From assembly GCF_010365285.1 (NCBI RefSeq), contig NZ_CP048286.1, positions 5,878,001 through 5,942,000 on the forward strand: DNA of 64,000 nt, read 5' to 3'. The notes below the pieces were generated by a model. That model searched no databases. It was not told the DNA's origin and saw only the letters and a list, made by a program, of their open reading frames with translations. The translations under genes and the position numbers were made by a program. Shown in pieces: positions 25,822 to 34,921 of the stretch (positions within the stretch are counted from its first letter, which is position 1; every line of letters begins with the position of its first letter). Source of the DNA: Paenibacillus rhizovicinus. GTDB taxonomy: Bacteria > Bacillota > Bacilli > Paenibacillales > Paenibacillaceae.

Positions 25822-25857
25822 TTGAGCTGTATCGTTATTTTGATATAATATCGATAC
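25822..25857 (+). promoter_or_regulatory. Promoter and palindrome of the decayed toxin-antitoxin operon
   Basis: TTGAGC at 25822-25827 and TATAAT at 25844-25849, 16 bases apart. GTATCG (25829-25834) and CGATAC (25852-25857) form an inverted repeat around the -10, as expected for an autoregulated toxin-antitoxin operator. Confidence 0.5.
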
Positions 25858-25874
25858 ATCACAATGAGGAGGGC

Positions 25875-26141
25875 ATGCTAGGCCATCTATTCGACCAAGC
25901 TCAGATTTACGAAATACGTACAGCGAGATATCTGAGTTTTGCCATAAATATGATGAACCTGTTTTCATTACAAAGAATGGCCAAGGATTTGGCTGTGATG
26001 AGTATTGAAACGTATGAAAAACTGATTGGAAAGTTTGAATTGCATAAGCTGCTGAACGAAGGCATGGATGCTAAACAGAATCAGAACGTGCGGCCTTTTC
26101 GTGAAGTTCTTGCAGAAATTGAAAAGGGAATTCCAGAGTGA
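25875..26141 (+). pseudogene. Phd/YefM-type antitoxin, scrambled by two frameshifts
   Basis: The 88-codon open frame has a good antitoxin C-terminal half (DLAVMSIETYEKLIGKFEL to the end) but a meaningless first half. Reading the middle in the +2 frame from 25889 to about 25984 gives IRPSSDLRNTYSEISEF and DEPVFITKNGQG, the conserved DNA-binding half of Phd/YefM. So one indel lies just after the ATG (25878-25888) and a second at the AAGGATTT near 25980, and by chance the frame stays open. An AGGAGGG site and a TATAAT promoter remain. The product could not fold as a normal antitoxin. A sequencing error is possible but two would be needed. Confidence 0.75.
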
Positions 26142-26143
26142 AC

Positions 26144-26434
26144 ATGAGCTATCATGCAGAGATCACTGAGCCGGCAGAACGGGATTTACGGAATATTGCA
26201 ATTATCTTGCAAACGAAATGCTTGAGCCAGTCACTGCGCGGAGAGTGATTTCGAGAATTGCAGAGGCCGTGCTTCAATCGGAGATCATGTCCTTCAGATA
26301 TGGTCTAGGTGAAGATGAACGATTGGCAGGACAAGGTATTCGTAAATTGCTTGTCGACTCCTAAATTGTGTTTTACGTTGTTTCGGAGTCGGACCCCCCA
26401 TAATCCATAGACGAGCTGTGCGAGTCATATCCCC
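26144..26434 (+). pseudogene. RelE/ParE-type toxin, multiply broken
   Basis: ATG 26144 begins MSYHAEITEPAERDLRNIA, the N-terminus of a RelE/ParE toxin. Near 26200 the frame is lost; the next frame continues YLANEMLEPVTARRVISRIA and DERLAGQGIRKLLVDS, stops at TAA 26362 where relatives have Tyr, and then reads IVFYVVSE. A further indel follows in the C-run near 26395, after which IIHRRAVRVIS fits the end. At least three lesions make the toxin inactive. It overlaps the antitoxin end as in intact pairs. Confidence 0.75.
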
Positions 26435-26459
26435 CTACGCACCACCACCACCTAACACC

Positions 26460-26487
26460 AACGGCAATGATGCCGTTTTTTTTTTTG
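26460..26487 (+). terminator. Terminator; variant copy of the 18-mer hairpin
   Basis: AACGGCAATGATGCCGTT followed by T11, differing from the other copies only in the loop. It closes the decayed toxin-antitoxin unit. Confidence 0.85.
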
Positions 26488-26637
26488 CCATAGAAAAGGT
26501 TGTTGCTTGCAGAAGGCTATTGCTGTTTAAGATCGGTTTTTATCGAATTGACAGGTTTTTGAGGAAATTTGTATACTTATGGGAAGTTAACAAATTATTC
26601 CTATTCATTCCACAAGAATAAACTTAAAGGAGACGCT

Positions 26638-29190
26638 ATGAAACGAACAAGATTGCTCGTCATGTTAACGATTGCTATGGCATGCATGATTTCCTTTTCC
26701 GTATTACCGGTTAAAGCCAATACGACCGCCCAAGGAATCACTTTGCCCGCATTACAGCAAGCATCCGCAGGTGCCCGTCACATTCTGGCCGTTGGCGAGG
26801 ACGGATCATTATGGGCCTGGGGAGACAATAGCGAAGGCGAGCTCGGCGACGGAACCTTCCGATCGAGCGGCATACCCGTTCGGGTTGGAAGCGATAAGGA
26901 TTGGGCATCGACCGCAGCGGGAGACCGTTTCTCCATCGCGGTGAAACGTGACGGAAGCTTATGGATGTGGGGAACGAACCGGAATCGGGAAGCGATTACC
27001 AAACAAAAGACTCCGCTCCGTTTCGGGAACGGAAACGATTGGTTTAAAGTCACCGCGGGCGACGCTGGAGCAGCGGCCTTAACTAAGCATGGGTATCTCT
27101 TGCTGTTCGGAGTAAACCTACAGACAGGCACCATCTACGTCGGCTCGGAACTAAACGGGGATCGGGACTGGGCAGACGTTTCTATAGGAGCCGAATGTTT
27201 GTTGGCACTAAAACAGAACGGAACGTTATGGGCGCAAGGCGTATGCACGCCGACGGGGAGTAAGGGAATTCCGCTTACACAAGTCGGCGATTCGACCGAT
27301 TGGGCGGCGATTGGAGCGGGCTCGTTCGGGGTTGCCCTTAATCACGACGGTCAAGCGTTTGACCTGAAGTCAGGTTCGAGTCCCAATTCGATCAAGCTCG
27401 TGAACGTCAAAGCGGCATTTGCCAAGGCCGTTCGAGTTTCGAGCGGCTTCGTTCCGGTGTTGGTCTCCGAGGACGGGAGCCTATGGAAATGGGACACGGT
27501 ATTCGATAAATATGACAGGATTCCGTCGGATACGCCCATGAAAGAAGCGGCTATCGGCAACGGGTTTGGAGTCGCGATCGCCCGTGACGGCACCACTTGG
27601 ACGTGGGGACAGAACGAATGGGGGCAGCTCGGCGACGGCGAGTCGGACAGCGCGTACGTTCCGGTTGCCGCAGGGACAACCGTTAAAGCGATATCGAAGT
27701 CGGACTCCTACAATTTCATTCTTCACCAAGACGGAACGCTTTGGCATCAAGACGGTATTGATCATACCATGCTGAAACAAATCAGTACCGATACGGACTG
27801 GGTATCGATCTCAACCGGCCGCTCGGAAGTGTATGCATTGAAGCCGGATGGAAGTTTGTGGGTGTACCAAACGGGAAGTTATTTCAACTCGGCTCGGTTA
27901 TCCGGTGTGAGCGATAATATTATGCAGCCGCTGCTCAAGGGGCGCTACTGGACAGACATCCAAGTTTCCGAGCAGGGCTACGCAGTCGCGTTGAACAAAG
28001 ATGGATCGCTGTGGGTGTGGGGAACCGACGCTTGGGGTAAGATCATGCCGAGCGATTTCGAGCATCTGACCGAACCTCATCCACTCAGTCCAGCTAAGGA
28101 TTGGCAATCATTCAGCATCAATGGAAGCCATCTGCTCGCGATCAAAAAAGACGGTACTTTATGGGGGATGGGAGATAATCGACAGGGTCAGTTGGGTCTC
28201 CCGAGTTACAATGCGAATACCGACAAGATGATGAAAGTTGGTAGCGATCGAGACTGGGCACAAGTGCGAACGGGAGCATCCGGAAGCATCGCCCTTCGCA
28301 AAGACGGTTCGCTTTGGCAATGGGGGAAAGGCTGGTGGTCTCAGACCGAAATGACCGGCATCGTCCAAGTCGGATCGGATAAAGATTGGAGCCGGATTTG
28401 GTCTTCGACCGATACCGCATTCGTCTTGAAGAAAAATGGCAGCTTATGGTCATGGGGAAGGAACGACTACGGCCAAGTAGGAAGCGGATCTGCGGGAACA
28501 ATCATGGAGCCTTCGAGCGTTGCGGACAAAGGCCCGTGGACGGAAGTCATTCCGGGCACCTATTACACCGTTGGAACGAAAAAAGACGGTTCTGTATGGA
28601 TCTGGGGCGATGACAAGGAATCCGTCTTTGGATACATGAACTCCACATCGGAGCTGAAGATGTCCAAGGTCTCTGCGATCGGGGCTATCCGAGTCCCGGA
28701 TCCGACCTGGAAAGCCGCTTTCATGCCGTTTCGCTTAAACGAGAAGGAAGGCAAAGTTCAAACCTCTCCATCGATTTTCGTTTCGATTTATAAAAACGGC
28801 AAGCTCATCGCAAGCGGCCAAAGCAATAGCGCGGGAATTTTCCGTTTCGCGTTTCCTCACCTAGCAGACGGCAAGTATTCGGCACAAGTGAGGGATGCCG
28901 GCGGAAATCTATTGGCTTCGGCCTCTTACATTTACGGAGATGTCAATCCTCCTGCTAGTCCGAAACCTTCGACGCCAGCTGCAAAAGCGACGGTTGTCCA
29001 AGGCAATGCAGAGCCGTATAGCCGGGTCACGTTAATGTATGCTAACACGAGTTATTCGGCCAAGACGGACGGAAAAGGAAGCTTTAAGATAATCGTTCCG
29101 CCCCTGGCCGCAGGCAGCAAGCTGACGATCTGGGCGACGGACGCCGCCGGCAATCAAGGCGTGTCAGTAACCGTTGCTATAAGTAAATGA
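26638..29190 (+). CDS. Secreted RCC1-repeat (beta-propeller) protein with C-terminal Ig-like domains
   Basis: 850 residues. Signal peptide (about 1-25, ending VLPVKA), then many RCC1-like repeats of about 45-50 residues with the core DGSLWAWGDNSEGELGDG (about 40-670), probably two or more seven-bladed propellers. A carboxypeptidase-regulatory-like or Ig-like module follows (about 690-775), then a bacterial Ig domain (GNAEPYSRVTLMY...WATDAAGNQG) at the end. ATG 26638 follows AAAGGAG; the frame is open further upstream but without a start signal. The protein is presumably exported; binding partner unknown. No wall anchor is seen. Confidence 0.88.
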   Translation: MKRTRLLVMLTIAMACMISFSVLPVKANTTAQGITLPALQQASAGARHILAVGEDGSLWAWGDNSEGELGDGTFRSSGIPVRVGSDKDWASTAAGDRFSIAVKRDGSLWMWGTNRNREAITKQKTPLRFGNGNDWFKVTAGDAGAAALTKHGYLLLFGVNLQTGTIYVGSELNGDRDWADVSIGAECLLALKQNGTLWAQGVCTPTGSKGIPLTQVGDSTDWAAIGAGSFGVALNHDGQAFDLKSGSSPNSIKLVNVKAAFAKAVRVSSGFVPVLVSEDGSLWKWDTVFDKYDRIPSDTPMKEAAIGNGFGVAIARDGTTWTWGQNEWGQLGDGESDSAYVPVAAGTTVKAISKSDSYNFILHQDGTLWHQDGIDHTMLKQISTDTDWVSISTGRSEVYALKPDGSLWVYQTGSYFNSARLSGVSDNIMQPLLKGRYWTDIQVSEQGYAVALNKDGSLWVWGTDAWGKIMPSDFEHLTEPHPLSPAKDWQSFSINGSHLLAIKKDGTLWGMGDNRQGQLGLPSYNANTDKMMKVGSDRDWAQVRTGASGSIALRKDGSLWQWGKGWWSQTEMTGIVQVGSDKDWSRIWSSTDTAFVLKKNGSLWSWGRNDYGQVGSGSAGTIMEPSSVADKGPWTEVIPGTYYTVGTKKDGSVWIWGDDKESVFGYMNSTSELKMSKVSAIGAIRVPDPTWKAAFMPFRLNEKEGKVQTSPSIFVSIYKNGKLIASGQSNSAGIFRFAFPHLADGKYSAQVRDAGGNLLASASYIYGDVNPPASPKPSTPAAKATVVQGNAEPYSRVTLMYANTSYSAKTDGKGSFKIIVPPLAAGSKLTIWATDAAGNQGVSVTVAISK

Positions 29191-29261
29191 AGGAGCGCAA
29201 AGGAAATAATTAGTTGAGTATAGATGCGATCCCACAAAGATTCACCAAAATCAATCATTTG

Positions 29262-29290
29262 AACGCAGTCCTGCGGGACTGCGTTTTTGT
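29262..29290 (+). terminator. Terminator after the RCC1-repeat gene
   Basis: AACGCAGTCC and GGACTGCGTT arms with a four-base loop, then T5GT5. Confidence 0.9.
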
Positions 29291-29377
29291 TTTTGTATGA
29301 ACGTAAGCTGATCGAATTAGGAGGCCGCGTTCCGCAAGAACATGCGATAATTTACTCAACGGAACCTCATTCTGTTA

Positions 29378-29519
29378 TATAATAGCAAATAACTGGATGA
29401 GTTTTTTCTTGCTAGTTCGACGAATTGAGACTTTTAGGGAAGTCGGCATTTGGTCGAAACTGTCTATTGCTGTTGGAATACCGCGGTGAATTCCTAATTT
29501 GGAGAGTGGGTAGTAGGAA
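29378..29519 (+). promoter_or_regulatory. Likely -10 box and 130-base leader of the SLH protein gene
   Basis: TATAAT at 29378-29383 lacks a well-spaced -35 box. The following untranslated stretch of about 130 bases shows no recognised RNA element. The gap from 29290 to the -10 contains nothing I can assign. Confidence 0.35.
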
Positions 29520-32500
29520 ATGTATCAAGTAAGAACAATGAGGAAGTTATTGATAGGTTTAATAGTCTTATGTTTGTTGCCTTTGTACTTTACCGACAAG
29601 GCGTTTGCCGACACGGCTGGGCCTTCCGTGACTAGCGTATCGGTTCCTGCCGATGGTACATATGGTGTAGGAGATCCCATGGATTTCTTAGTGAACATGG
29701 ACAAGCCCGTATTTGTTGACACCTCTGGGGGTAATCCAGGTATCGCAATGGTTGTAGGAGCAACTACTGTGTATGCAACCTTTGTAAGCGGTTCGGGGTC
29801 CAGTGCGTTGATGTTCAGATATAGCGTCCAATCCGGACTATCTGATAGCAATGGGATTACCATAGGAGCCTTGTCGCTAAATTTCGGATCAATTAAGGAT
29901 CTAGAAGGCAACGATGCCTTATTAACGTTAAACGGAGTGTCCAGTACGGCAGGTGTGCTAGTCAATGCAATCGTCCCAACGATACTTAGCATGTCGCCGC
30001 AGTCGGGACCGACGGCCGGAGGAACGAGTGTCACGTTGACCGGTACGAATCTGTCCGGTGCGACGGCGGTGACGTTTGGTGCAACGGCGGCGACGGGCAT
30101 TACCGTAAATTCGGCAACGTCAATTACGGTAACCGCTCCGGCGGGCAGCTCGGGAACCGTGGACGTAACGGTAACGACACCGGGCGGCACATCGGCGACA
30201 TCGGCGGCGGACCAATTTACATACATGGCCGTGCCGACGATTACAAGCGTGTCGCCGACGTCGGGACCGACGTCCGGAGGAACGAGCGTCACGTTGACCG
30301 GTACGAATCTGTCCGGTGCGACGGCGGTGACGTTCGGTGCAACGATGGCGACGGGCGTTACCGTAAATTCGGCAACGTCAATTACGGCAACCGCGCCGGC
30401 GGGTAATTCGGGAACTGTAGACGTAAGGGTAACGACGACGGGCGGCACATCGGCGACATCGGCGGCGGACCAATATACGTACATAGCCGTGCCGACGATT
30501 ACAAGCGTGTCGCCGACGTCGGGACCGACGTCCGGAGGAACGAGCGTCACGCTGACCGGTACGAATCTGTCCGGTGCAACGGCGGTGACGTTTGGTACAA
30601 CGGCGGCGACAGGTGTTACCGTAAATTCGGCAACGTCAATTACGGCAACCGCTCCGGCGGGCAGCTCGGGAACCGTTGACGTAACGGTAACGACACCGGG
30701 CGGCACATCGGCGACATCGGCGGCGGACCAATATACGTATATGACCGCACCGACGATTACGAGCATTAATGTCAGTCCAACCTCAATCGCATACGGAGAA
30801 ACGGTGACCCTGCAAGCTAGCGTATCGGACTTTACTGCTGGCGGTGTGACACCTACCGGGAGCTTGACTTTCAAGGATGGAACTACGGAATTGGGGACAG
30901 CGAACCTTGTCGCTACAACTCCTATCAAGACTAATGCTGATTTCGGAAGCGAACCGTCTGTTCCATCTGGAATGAAAGTAAGTTGTATGGCGGATCCTGG
31001 GAATGTAATTGCGGCCACCTCCTGTCCGGTGATGAAATGGGGAGACCTTACCTACTGGGCCTTTTCATATACGGATAATAGTTTGGCATTGGGTATCGTT
31101 GCTTTCGATTCTTCAGGAGCGATCGTGAAGCAATGGGAGAAGAGCGGAGCACGATATGTGTATAACATTACGGTGGACTCTTCATTACAAACGGTCACCT
31201 TTTGGGGACAAAACGATAGAAGCGTAACAATGTCCTGGGCAGACTTGGAAAATGCAAACGCCTATGCCAGTATTGTCATTCCCGCCTTCTCCATCGGATC
31301 TCATCCCATCACTGCACAATATTCGGGTGACTTTAATCATATATCAAGCATCTCTGCCAGTTCTGCCCTAACCGTATTAAACACGCTGACAGGTATAGGC
31401 TTCAATCAGCCAATCAGCGTACAAGCAGGAAAGTCAGTGAGCTCGGTTGTGTATGCAGCCTACGCAGACCTTACCACTCCAACGTTGACCAGCGGGGTAA
31501 CATATTCCTCCGGGGATCCGACTATTGCTACGGTTGATCCAACGACTGGTATGATCACGGGTATTGCTGCAGGTGAAAGTACAGTCATTTCAGCTGCATA
31601 CCAAGGCTTTACGGCCCAGGCTAACGTTACGGTTACCGCTGCACCAATTGAATCTATCACTGTTTCTAGTTCTAGTGGAACCATGTACATCGGAGCCTCG
31701 CTTCAATTCAGTGCAACTGTAGCTCCTGACCTTGCAACCGATAAAACCTTTAGCTGGTCGGTAGTTCCGGGTACAGGGGCAGCAACGATCAATGCAGCCG
31801 GTCGGCTCGTGGCAACTAAAGCGGGTACGATTACCGTTCAGGCAACTGCTCATGATGGATCCGGTGTTATAGGATCGAAAGTCATTACGATTCATACCCG
31901 TTCATTGCCTGCCGTTACAACGCCGGTCATTGACCTGAACGGTTTAACGCTTGACCCGAATACGATCGACACGACGAAGCCGTCCGTCACGCTTGAAGTG
32001 ACGCCAAAGGACGGTGCAGCCTTTATCAGCATACCGGCAAGCATTTTAACGAGCTTCGAGAGTAAGAACGCTGCCTTCGTCATCGAGCTGAAGACCTCTT
32101 ACGGCAGCTATCAAGTGCCGGTCAATCTGACGTCGCTCATTCCGGGACTGAAGGACTTGCTAGCTAAGAATAACGTGACTAACGATGACATTAGTTTTAA
32201 AATCACGCTAACCGACAAGTCCGGCGATAAGGACATCCAAGCGGCTTTAACAAACGGCTTGCCGAATGGCCAAGCGATAGGTGCGATTGTAGATTTTCAC
32301 ATGGATATCATCAATACCAAGACGGGACAAGCGATCGGAACGGCAGATAAGTTCAGCCAGGCGCTTACAAGAGTGATTCCGATGAGCAAGAGCGTGACCA
32401 GCATGCCTGTGCAATGGGGTGCATTCCGCTATAACGCAGCGACAGAGAAATTGGAGTTTGTAGCCGCTGAGAAGAAACAGATTGACGGCGTATGGGTTGT

Positions 32501-33113
32501 GATCATGAGTTCCTATTCAAACAGTGTCTACGTTGTAGCACGCAATACGGTAAGCTTTGCCGATGTACAGCAGCATTGGAGCAAATCTGATGTCGAACTT
32601 GCTGCCGCGAAGGGGCTAGTCGAAGGTGTAGGCGACGGAAAGTATGATCCCAACAAAGCGGTAACCAGAGCAGAATTTACCGCTATGTTAGTCCGGGCGC
32701 TTGGACGCGGCACATCCGATACTGGTATGGCGCCCTATGACGATGTCGAATCCGGTACGTGGTATTCCGGCGAGGTAGCCACGGCGAAGGAGCTTGGACT
32801 GCTCGCCTTTGTGAAGGGAAACCGCTTCAGCCCTAATCAGCCGCTTACGCGCGAGGAAATGGCAAGTATGTTGGCGGCGGTGGCGAGACTTGAACAGCTG
32901 ACGATATCCAGTGAGCCAGTGAGCCTTGATGGCTTCAAGGATATCGGAAACGCGGATGCAGATTACCTTGAGGACGTTCGCCTAATGGTTAAGCTTCATA
33001 TCATGACAGGCACGGGAGCAACTACGTTTGATCCGAAGGGGAAGACGACACGCGCGCAAGCAGCGACAGTGTTCATCAGGGCGCTGCAAGCGCTTGGCAT
33101 GATAGACTCCTAA
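29520..33113 (+). CDS. Cell-surface protein with TIG repeats, Big_2 domain and three SLH domains
   Basis: 1197 residues. Signal peptide (to about 35, DKAFA), a first Ig-like domain, three IPT/TIG domains of 86 residues nearly identical to each other (about 152-409, SPTSGPTSGGTSVTLTGTN cores), an Ig-like Big_3/5 region, two Big_2-type modules (about 620-790), a linker region, and three SLH domains at the C-terminus (FADVQQHWSKSDVELAAAKGLV, YDDVESGTWYSGEVATAKELGL, FKDIGNADADYLEDVRLMVKL). SLH domains bind pyruvylated secondary wall polymer, so the protein is displayed on the S-layer. An ATG at 29538 is an alternative start that gives a tidier signal peptide. Confidence 0.92.
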   Translation: MYQVRTMRKLLIGLIVLCLLPLYFTDKAFADTAGPSVTSVSVPADGTYGVGDPMDFLVNMDKPVFVDTSGGNPGIAMVVGATTVYATFVSGSGSSALMFRYSVQSGLSDSNGITIGALSLNFGSIKDLEGNDALLTLNGVSSTAGVLVNAIVPTILSMSPQSGPTAGGTSVTLTGTNLSGATAVTFGATAATGITVNSATSITVTAPAGSSGTVDVTVTTPGGTSATSAADQFTYMAVPTITSVSPTSGPTSGGTSVTLTGTNLSGATAVTFGATMATGVTVNSATSITATAPAGNSGTVDVRVTTTGGTSATSAADQYTYIAVPTITSVSPTSGPTSGGTSVTLTGTNLSGATAVTFGTTAATGVTVNSATSITATAPAGSSGTVDVTVTTPGGTSATSAADQYTYMTAPTITSINVSPTSIAYGETVTLQASVSDFTAGGVTPTGSLTFKDGTTELGTANLVATTPIKTNADFGSEPSVPSGMKVSCMADPGNVIAATSCPVMKWGDLTYWAFSYTDNSLALGIVAFDSSGAIVKQWEKSGARYVYNITVDSSLQTVTFWGQNDRSVTMSWADLENANAYASIVIPAFSIGSHPITAQYSGDFNHISSISASSALTVLNTLTGIGFNQPISVQAGKSVSSVVYAAYADLTTPTLTSGVTYSSGDPTIATVDPTTGMITGIAAGESTVISAAYQGFTAQANVTVTAAPIESITVSSSSGTMYIGASLQFSATVAPDLATDKTFSWSVVPGTGAATINAAGRLVATKAGTITVQATAHDGSGVIGSKVITIHTRSLPAVTTPVIDLNGLTLDPNTIDTTKPSVTLEVTPKDGAAFISIPASILTSFESKNAAFVIELKTSYGSYQVPVNLTSLIPGLKDLLAKNNVTNDDISFKITLTDKSGDKDIQAALTNGLPNGQAIGAIVDFHMDIINTKTGQAIGTADKFSQALTRVIPMSKSVTSMPVQWGAFRYNAATEKLEFVAAEKKQIDGVWVVIMSSYSNSVYVVARNTVSFADVQQHWSKSDVELAAAKGLVEGVGDGKYDPNKAVTRAEFTAMLVRALGRGTSDTGMAPYDDVESGTWYSGEVATAKELGLLAFVKGNRFSPNQPLTREEMASMLAAVARLEQLTISSEPVSLDGFKDIGNADADYLEDVRLMVKLHIMTGTGATTFDPKGKTTRAQAATVFIRALQALGMIDS
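29973..30746 (+). repeat. Three tandem 258-base repeats encoding TIG domains
   Basis: Units 29973-30230, 30231-30488 and 30489-30746 are nearly identical at DNA level over long stretches, with the last two closest. This fits recent duplication or gene conversion and predicts copy-number variation between strains. Confidence 0.9.
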
Positions 33114-33135
33114 CTTTCATACCTGCGATGTTATG

Positions 33136-33210
33136 GGAGTGAAACCAACTATGGCGGTAGAGCATTTTGTTTGCAACGACGAGGTCAAGGGTTCAAGCCC
33201 GTCTACTTCA
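33136..33210 (+). pseudogene. Degenerate tRNA remnant
   Basis: A 75-base stretch keeps tRNA landmarks: GGCGGTAGAGC (D-arm), TTTGCAA (anticodon-loop-like), then CGACGAGGTCAAGGGTTCAAGCC (variable and T-arm), whose CGACGAGGTCA block equals that of tRNA-Ala at 5225-5235. The T-loop is one base short, the 5' D-stem and anticodon stem no longer pair, and the acceptor arms GGAGTGA/CTACTTC mismatch. It is followed by the same 18-mer terminator as the intact tRNA gene. Not functional as a tRNA. Confidence 0.6.
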
Positions 33211-33227
33211 TGAATAGCTTAAAGAAA

Positions 33228-33250
33228 AACGGCAGAGATGCCGTTTTTTT
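33228..33250 (+). terminator. Terminator after the tRNA remnant; third identical 18-mer copy
   Basis: AACGGCAGAGATGCCGTT at 33228-33245 followed by a T-run, identical to the copies at 5276 and 12801. Confidence 0.9.
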
Positions 33251-33371
33251 ATTTTAAGGGTTATGCGTCTGGGTATTCATACAATAAAAACATTTGCATT
33301 CAAGCTCTACTAGGCATAGGCTAGAAATGGAAGAGCGCTTTCAAATTTCGATAGGAATTGGAGTGATTTCG

Positions 33372-34286
33372 ATGAAGGATCTGCAAAAATCGGTTTTAGG
33401 TCGGACAGGACTTGAAGTGAGCCGTCTAGGTTTCGGTGCCATGGAAATTCGCGGACCACGTATTTGGGGCGGACGACCGGTAACCGATGGCGAGGCGGAA
33501 CGGATTTTGAACGCAGTGCTGGATGCCGGGATCAATTTTATCGATACGGCGTACGATTACGGGTTAAGCGAAGCCTATATCGGCCAATTCATCAGTCACA
33601 GACGCAGCGAATATATCTTGGCCACCAAATGCGGCTGTACAGTCGTAAATGCAGGGGATCATGACGAGACGCCGCATGTGTGGACAAGGGATAATCTGCT
33701 GCACAATATCGATGAAAGCTTAAGAAGAATGAAGACGGACTATGTCGACCTGCTTCAACTGCACAATCCTTCGCTGGATCAGACGGAAGAGGGCAACCTG
33801 GTCGAAGTGCTCCAAGAAATTCAGGCCACGGGCAAAGCCCGGTGGATCGGCATATCCTCTACGCTTCCGCATCTTACATCCTACATTGAATCGGGCATGT
33901 TTGATTCGTTTCAAATTCCATATTCCGCACTCGAACGGGGTCATGAAACCTTGATTGCGAAGGCTGCGGAAGCCGGGGCGGGAACGATAATTAGAGGCGG
34001 CGTCGGTCGCGGCGAGCCTGGTTTCGGACTCGGCAATCAAGAGCGCTGGGATGTGTGGGAGAAGGCACAGCTGGATGAGCTGGTTGACGAAGGCGAAAGC
34101 CGGACAGGCTTCCTATTACGTTTTACATTAAGTCATCCAGGCATGACTACTACAATCGTGGGGACGAAGAACCCGGAACATTTGGCGGAAAATATCCGCA
34201 TTGCCCAAAAGGGACCGCTGTCCGCCAGCGTGTACGAAGAAGCGAAAAAGCGCCTTCAGGAACAGGGACAAGGACCGATCGCTTAA
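33372..34286 (+). CDS. Aldo/keto reductase
   Basis: 304 residues, NADPH-dependent reductase of the (beta/alpha)8 aldo/keto type. Residues in order: VSRLGFGAMEI, the FIDTAYDYGLSE segment (catalytic Asp and Tyr), the Lys in ILATKCG, the His in LLQLHNPS and a C-terminal cofactor segment IVGTKNPEHLAEN. ATG 33372 is chosen since TTGGAGTGA lies upstream; the longer frame from 33294 gives an untypical extension. Upstream is a tRNA remnant and downstream decayed genes, yet this one is intact. Substrate unknown. Confidence 0.9.
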   Translation: MKDLQKSVLGRTGLEVSRLGFGAMEIRGPRIWGGRPVTDGEAERILNAVLDAGINFIDTAYDYGLSEAYIGQFISHRRSEYILATKCGCTVVNAGDHDETPHVWTRDNLLHNIDESLRRMKTDYVDLLQLHNPSLDQTEEGNLVEVLQEIQATGKARWIGISSTLPHLTSYIESGMFDSFQIPYSALERGHETLIAKAAEAGAGTIIRGGVGRGEPGFGLGNQERWDVWEKAQLDELVDEGESRTGFLLRFTLSHPGMTTTIVGTKNPEHLAENIRIAQKGPLSASVYEEAKKRLQEQGQGPIA

Positions 34287-34387
34287 GCATCAAATGTCTG
34301 CCGGGACAGGCGTGTAGACGACTTCCGAATGCATGGGGTTAAAGTGAGGCTGGCATTTGCGACAGATGCAAGCCGAAATTCAGCCAG

Positions 34388-34837
34388 GTGTCAAGCGTGC
34401 TGCCCTTGGTGAATTTCGATATCCAGCTGTTGAAAGCCATCCTGTCGCGAAACGGCGAGAATTATGAGGCAGAGCAGCTTGAGGAAACAGCCAAACGAGC
34501 GGAACACTGGATCACACGGTGGTATCCTCAAAAGCTGATTCAGGTGAATGAGCGCCCCGACCGGGCATTGCATGCGACGCTGAATGCGACCGAACGTCAA
34601 TGGATCGAAGCTTTCCGCGGCCTATTGCGAAACGAAAGAAACGATGACGAGCAGCTGATGGAGGACATTTACGCGATTTGCCGAGTCGAGGATAAGAAGG
34701 TCATGAAGCAGAATCAGAAACGGCTCTTCAGTCTCCTCTATCAGTTGGTCCTGCAAAGCAATGAAGGCCCGCGCATGCCTTATTTCATTCAGGGAGTGGG
34801 ACGGGAGCGCCTGCTGAGCTTGTTGGATTTCAATTAG
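34388..34837 (+). pseudogene. C-terminal fragment of class I lysyl-tRNA synthetase
   Basis: 149 codons that resemble only the anticodon-binding end of class I LysRS (LysK, about 500+ residues): LPLVNFDIQLLKAIL, an alpha-helical cage with ERAEHWITRWYP-like segment, EDIYAICRVEDKKVMKQ, KRLFSLLYQLVLQSNEGPRMP and a final VGRERLLSLLDF. The catalytic Rossmann domain with HIGH and KMSKS is absent, and about 40 codons upstream of 34388 are open but not recognisable. So it is a truncated relic, or a stand-alone domain if still expressed. The family call rests on pattern memory and needs a search. Confidence 0.6.
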
Positions 34838-34921
34838 TCCGATTTGCCCAAGTGGAGGTGGCCGCGCGAATGGCGTCGAATGATACTGGATACCGATATC
34901 ATTGCTAAGAGGGGTTCATCC

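Noticed and set aside
29525-31018. 497-codon open frame on the minus strand opposite the TIG repeats
   Set aside because: It mirrors the repetitive, GC-biased TIG coding sequence; it has no start signal, and the plus-strand protein has clear domains.
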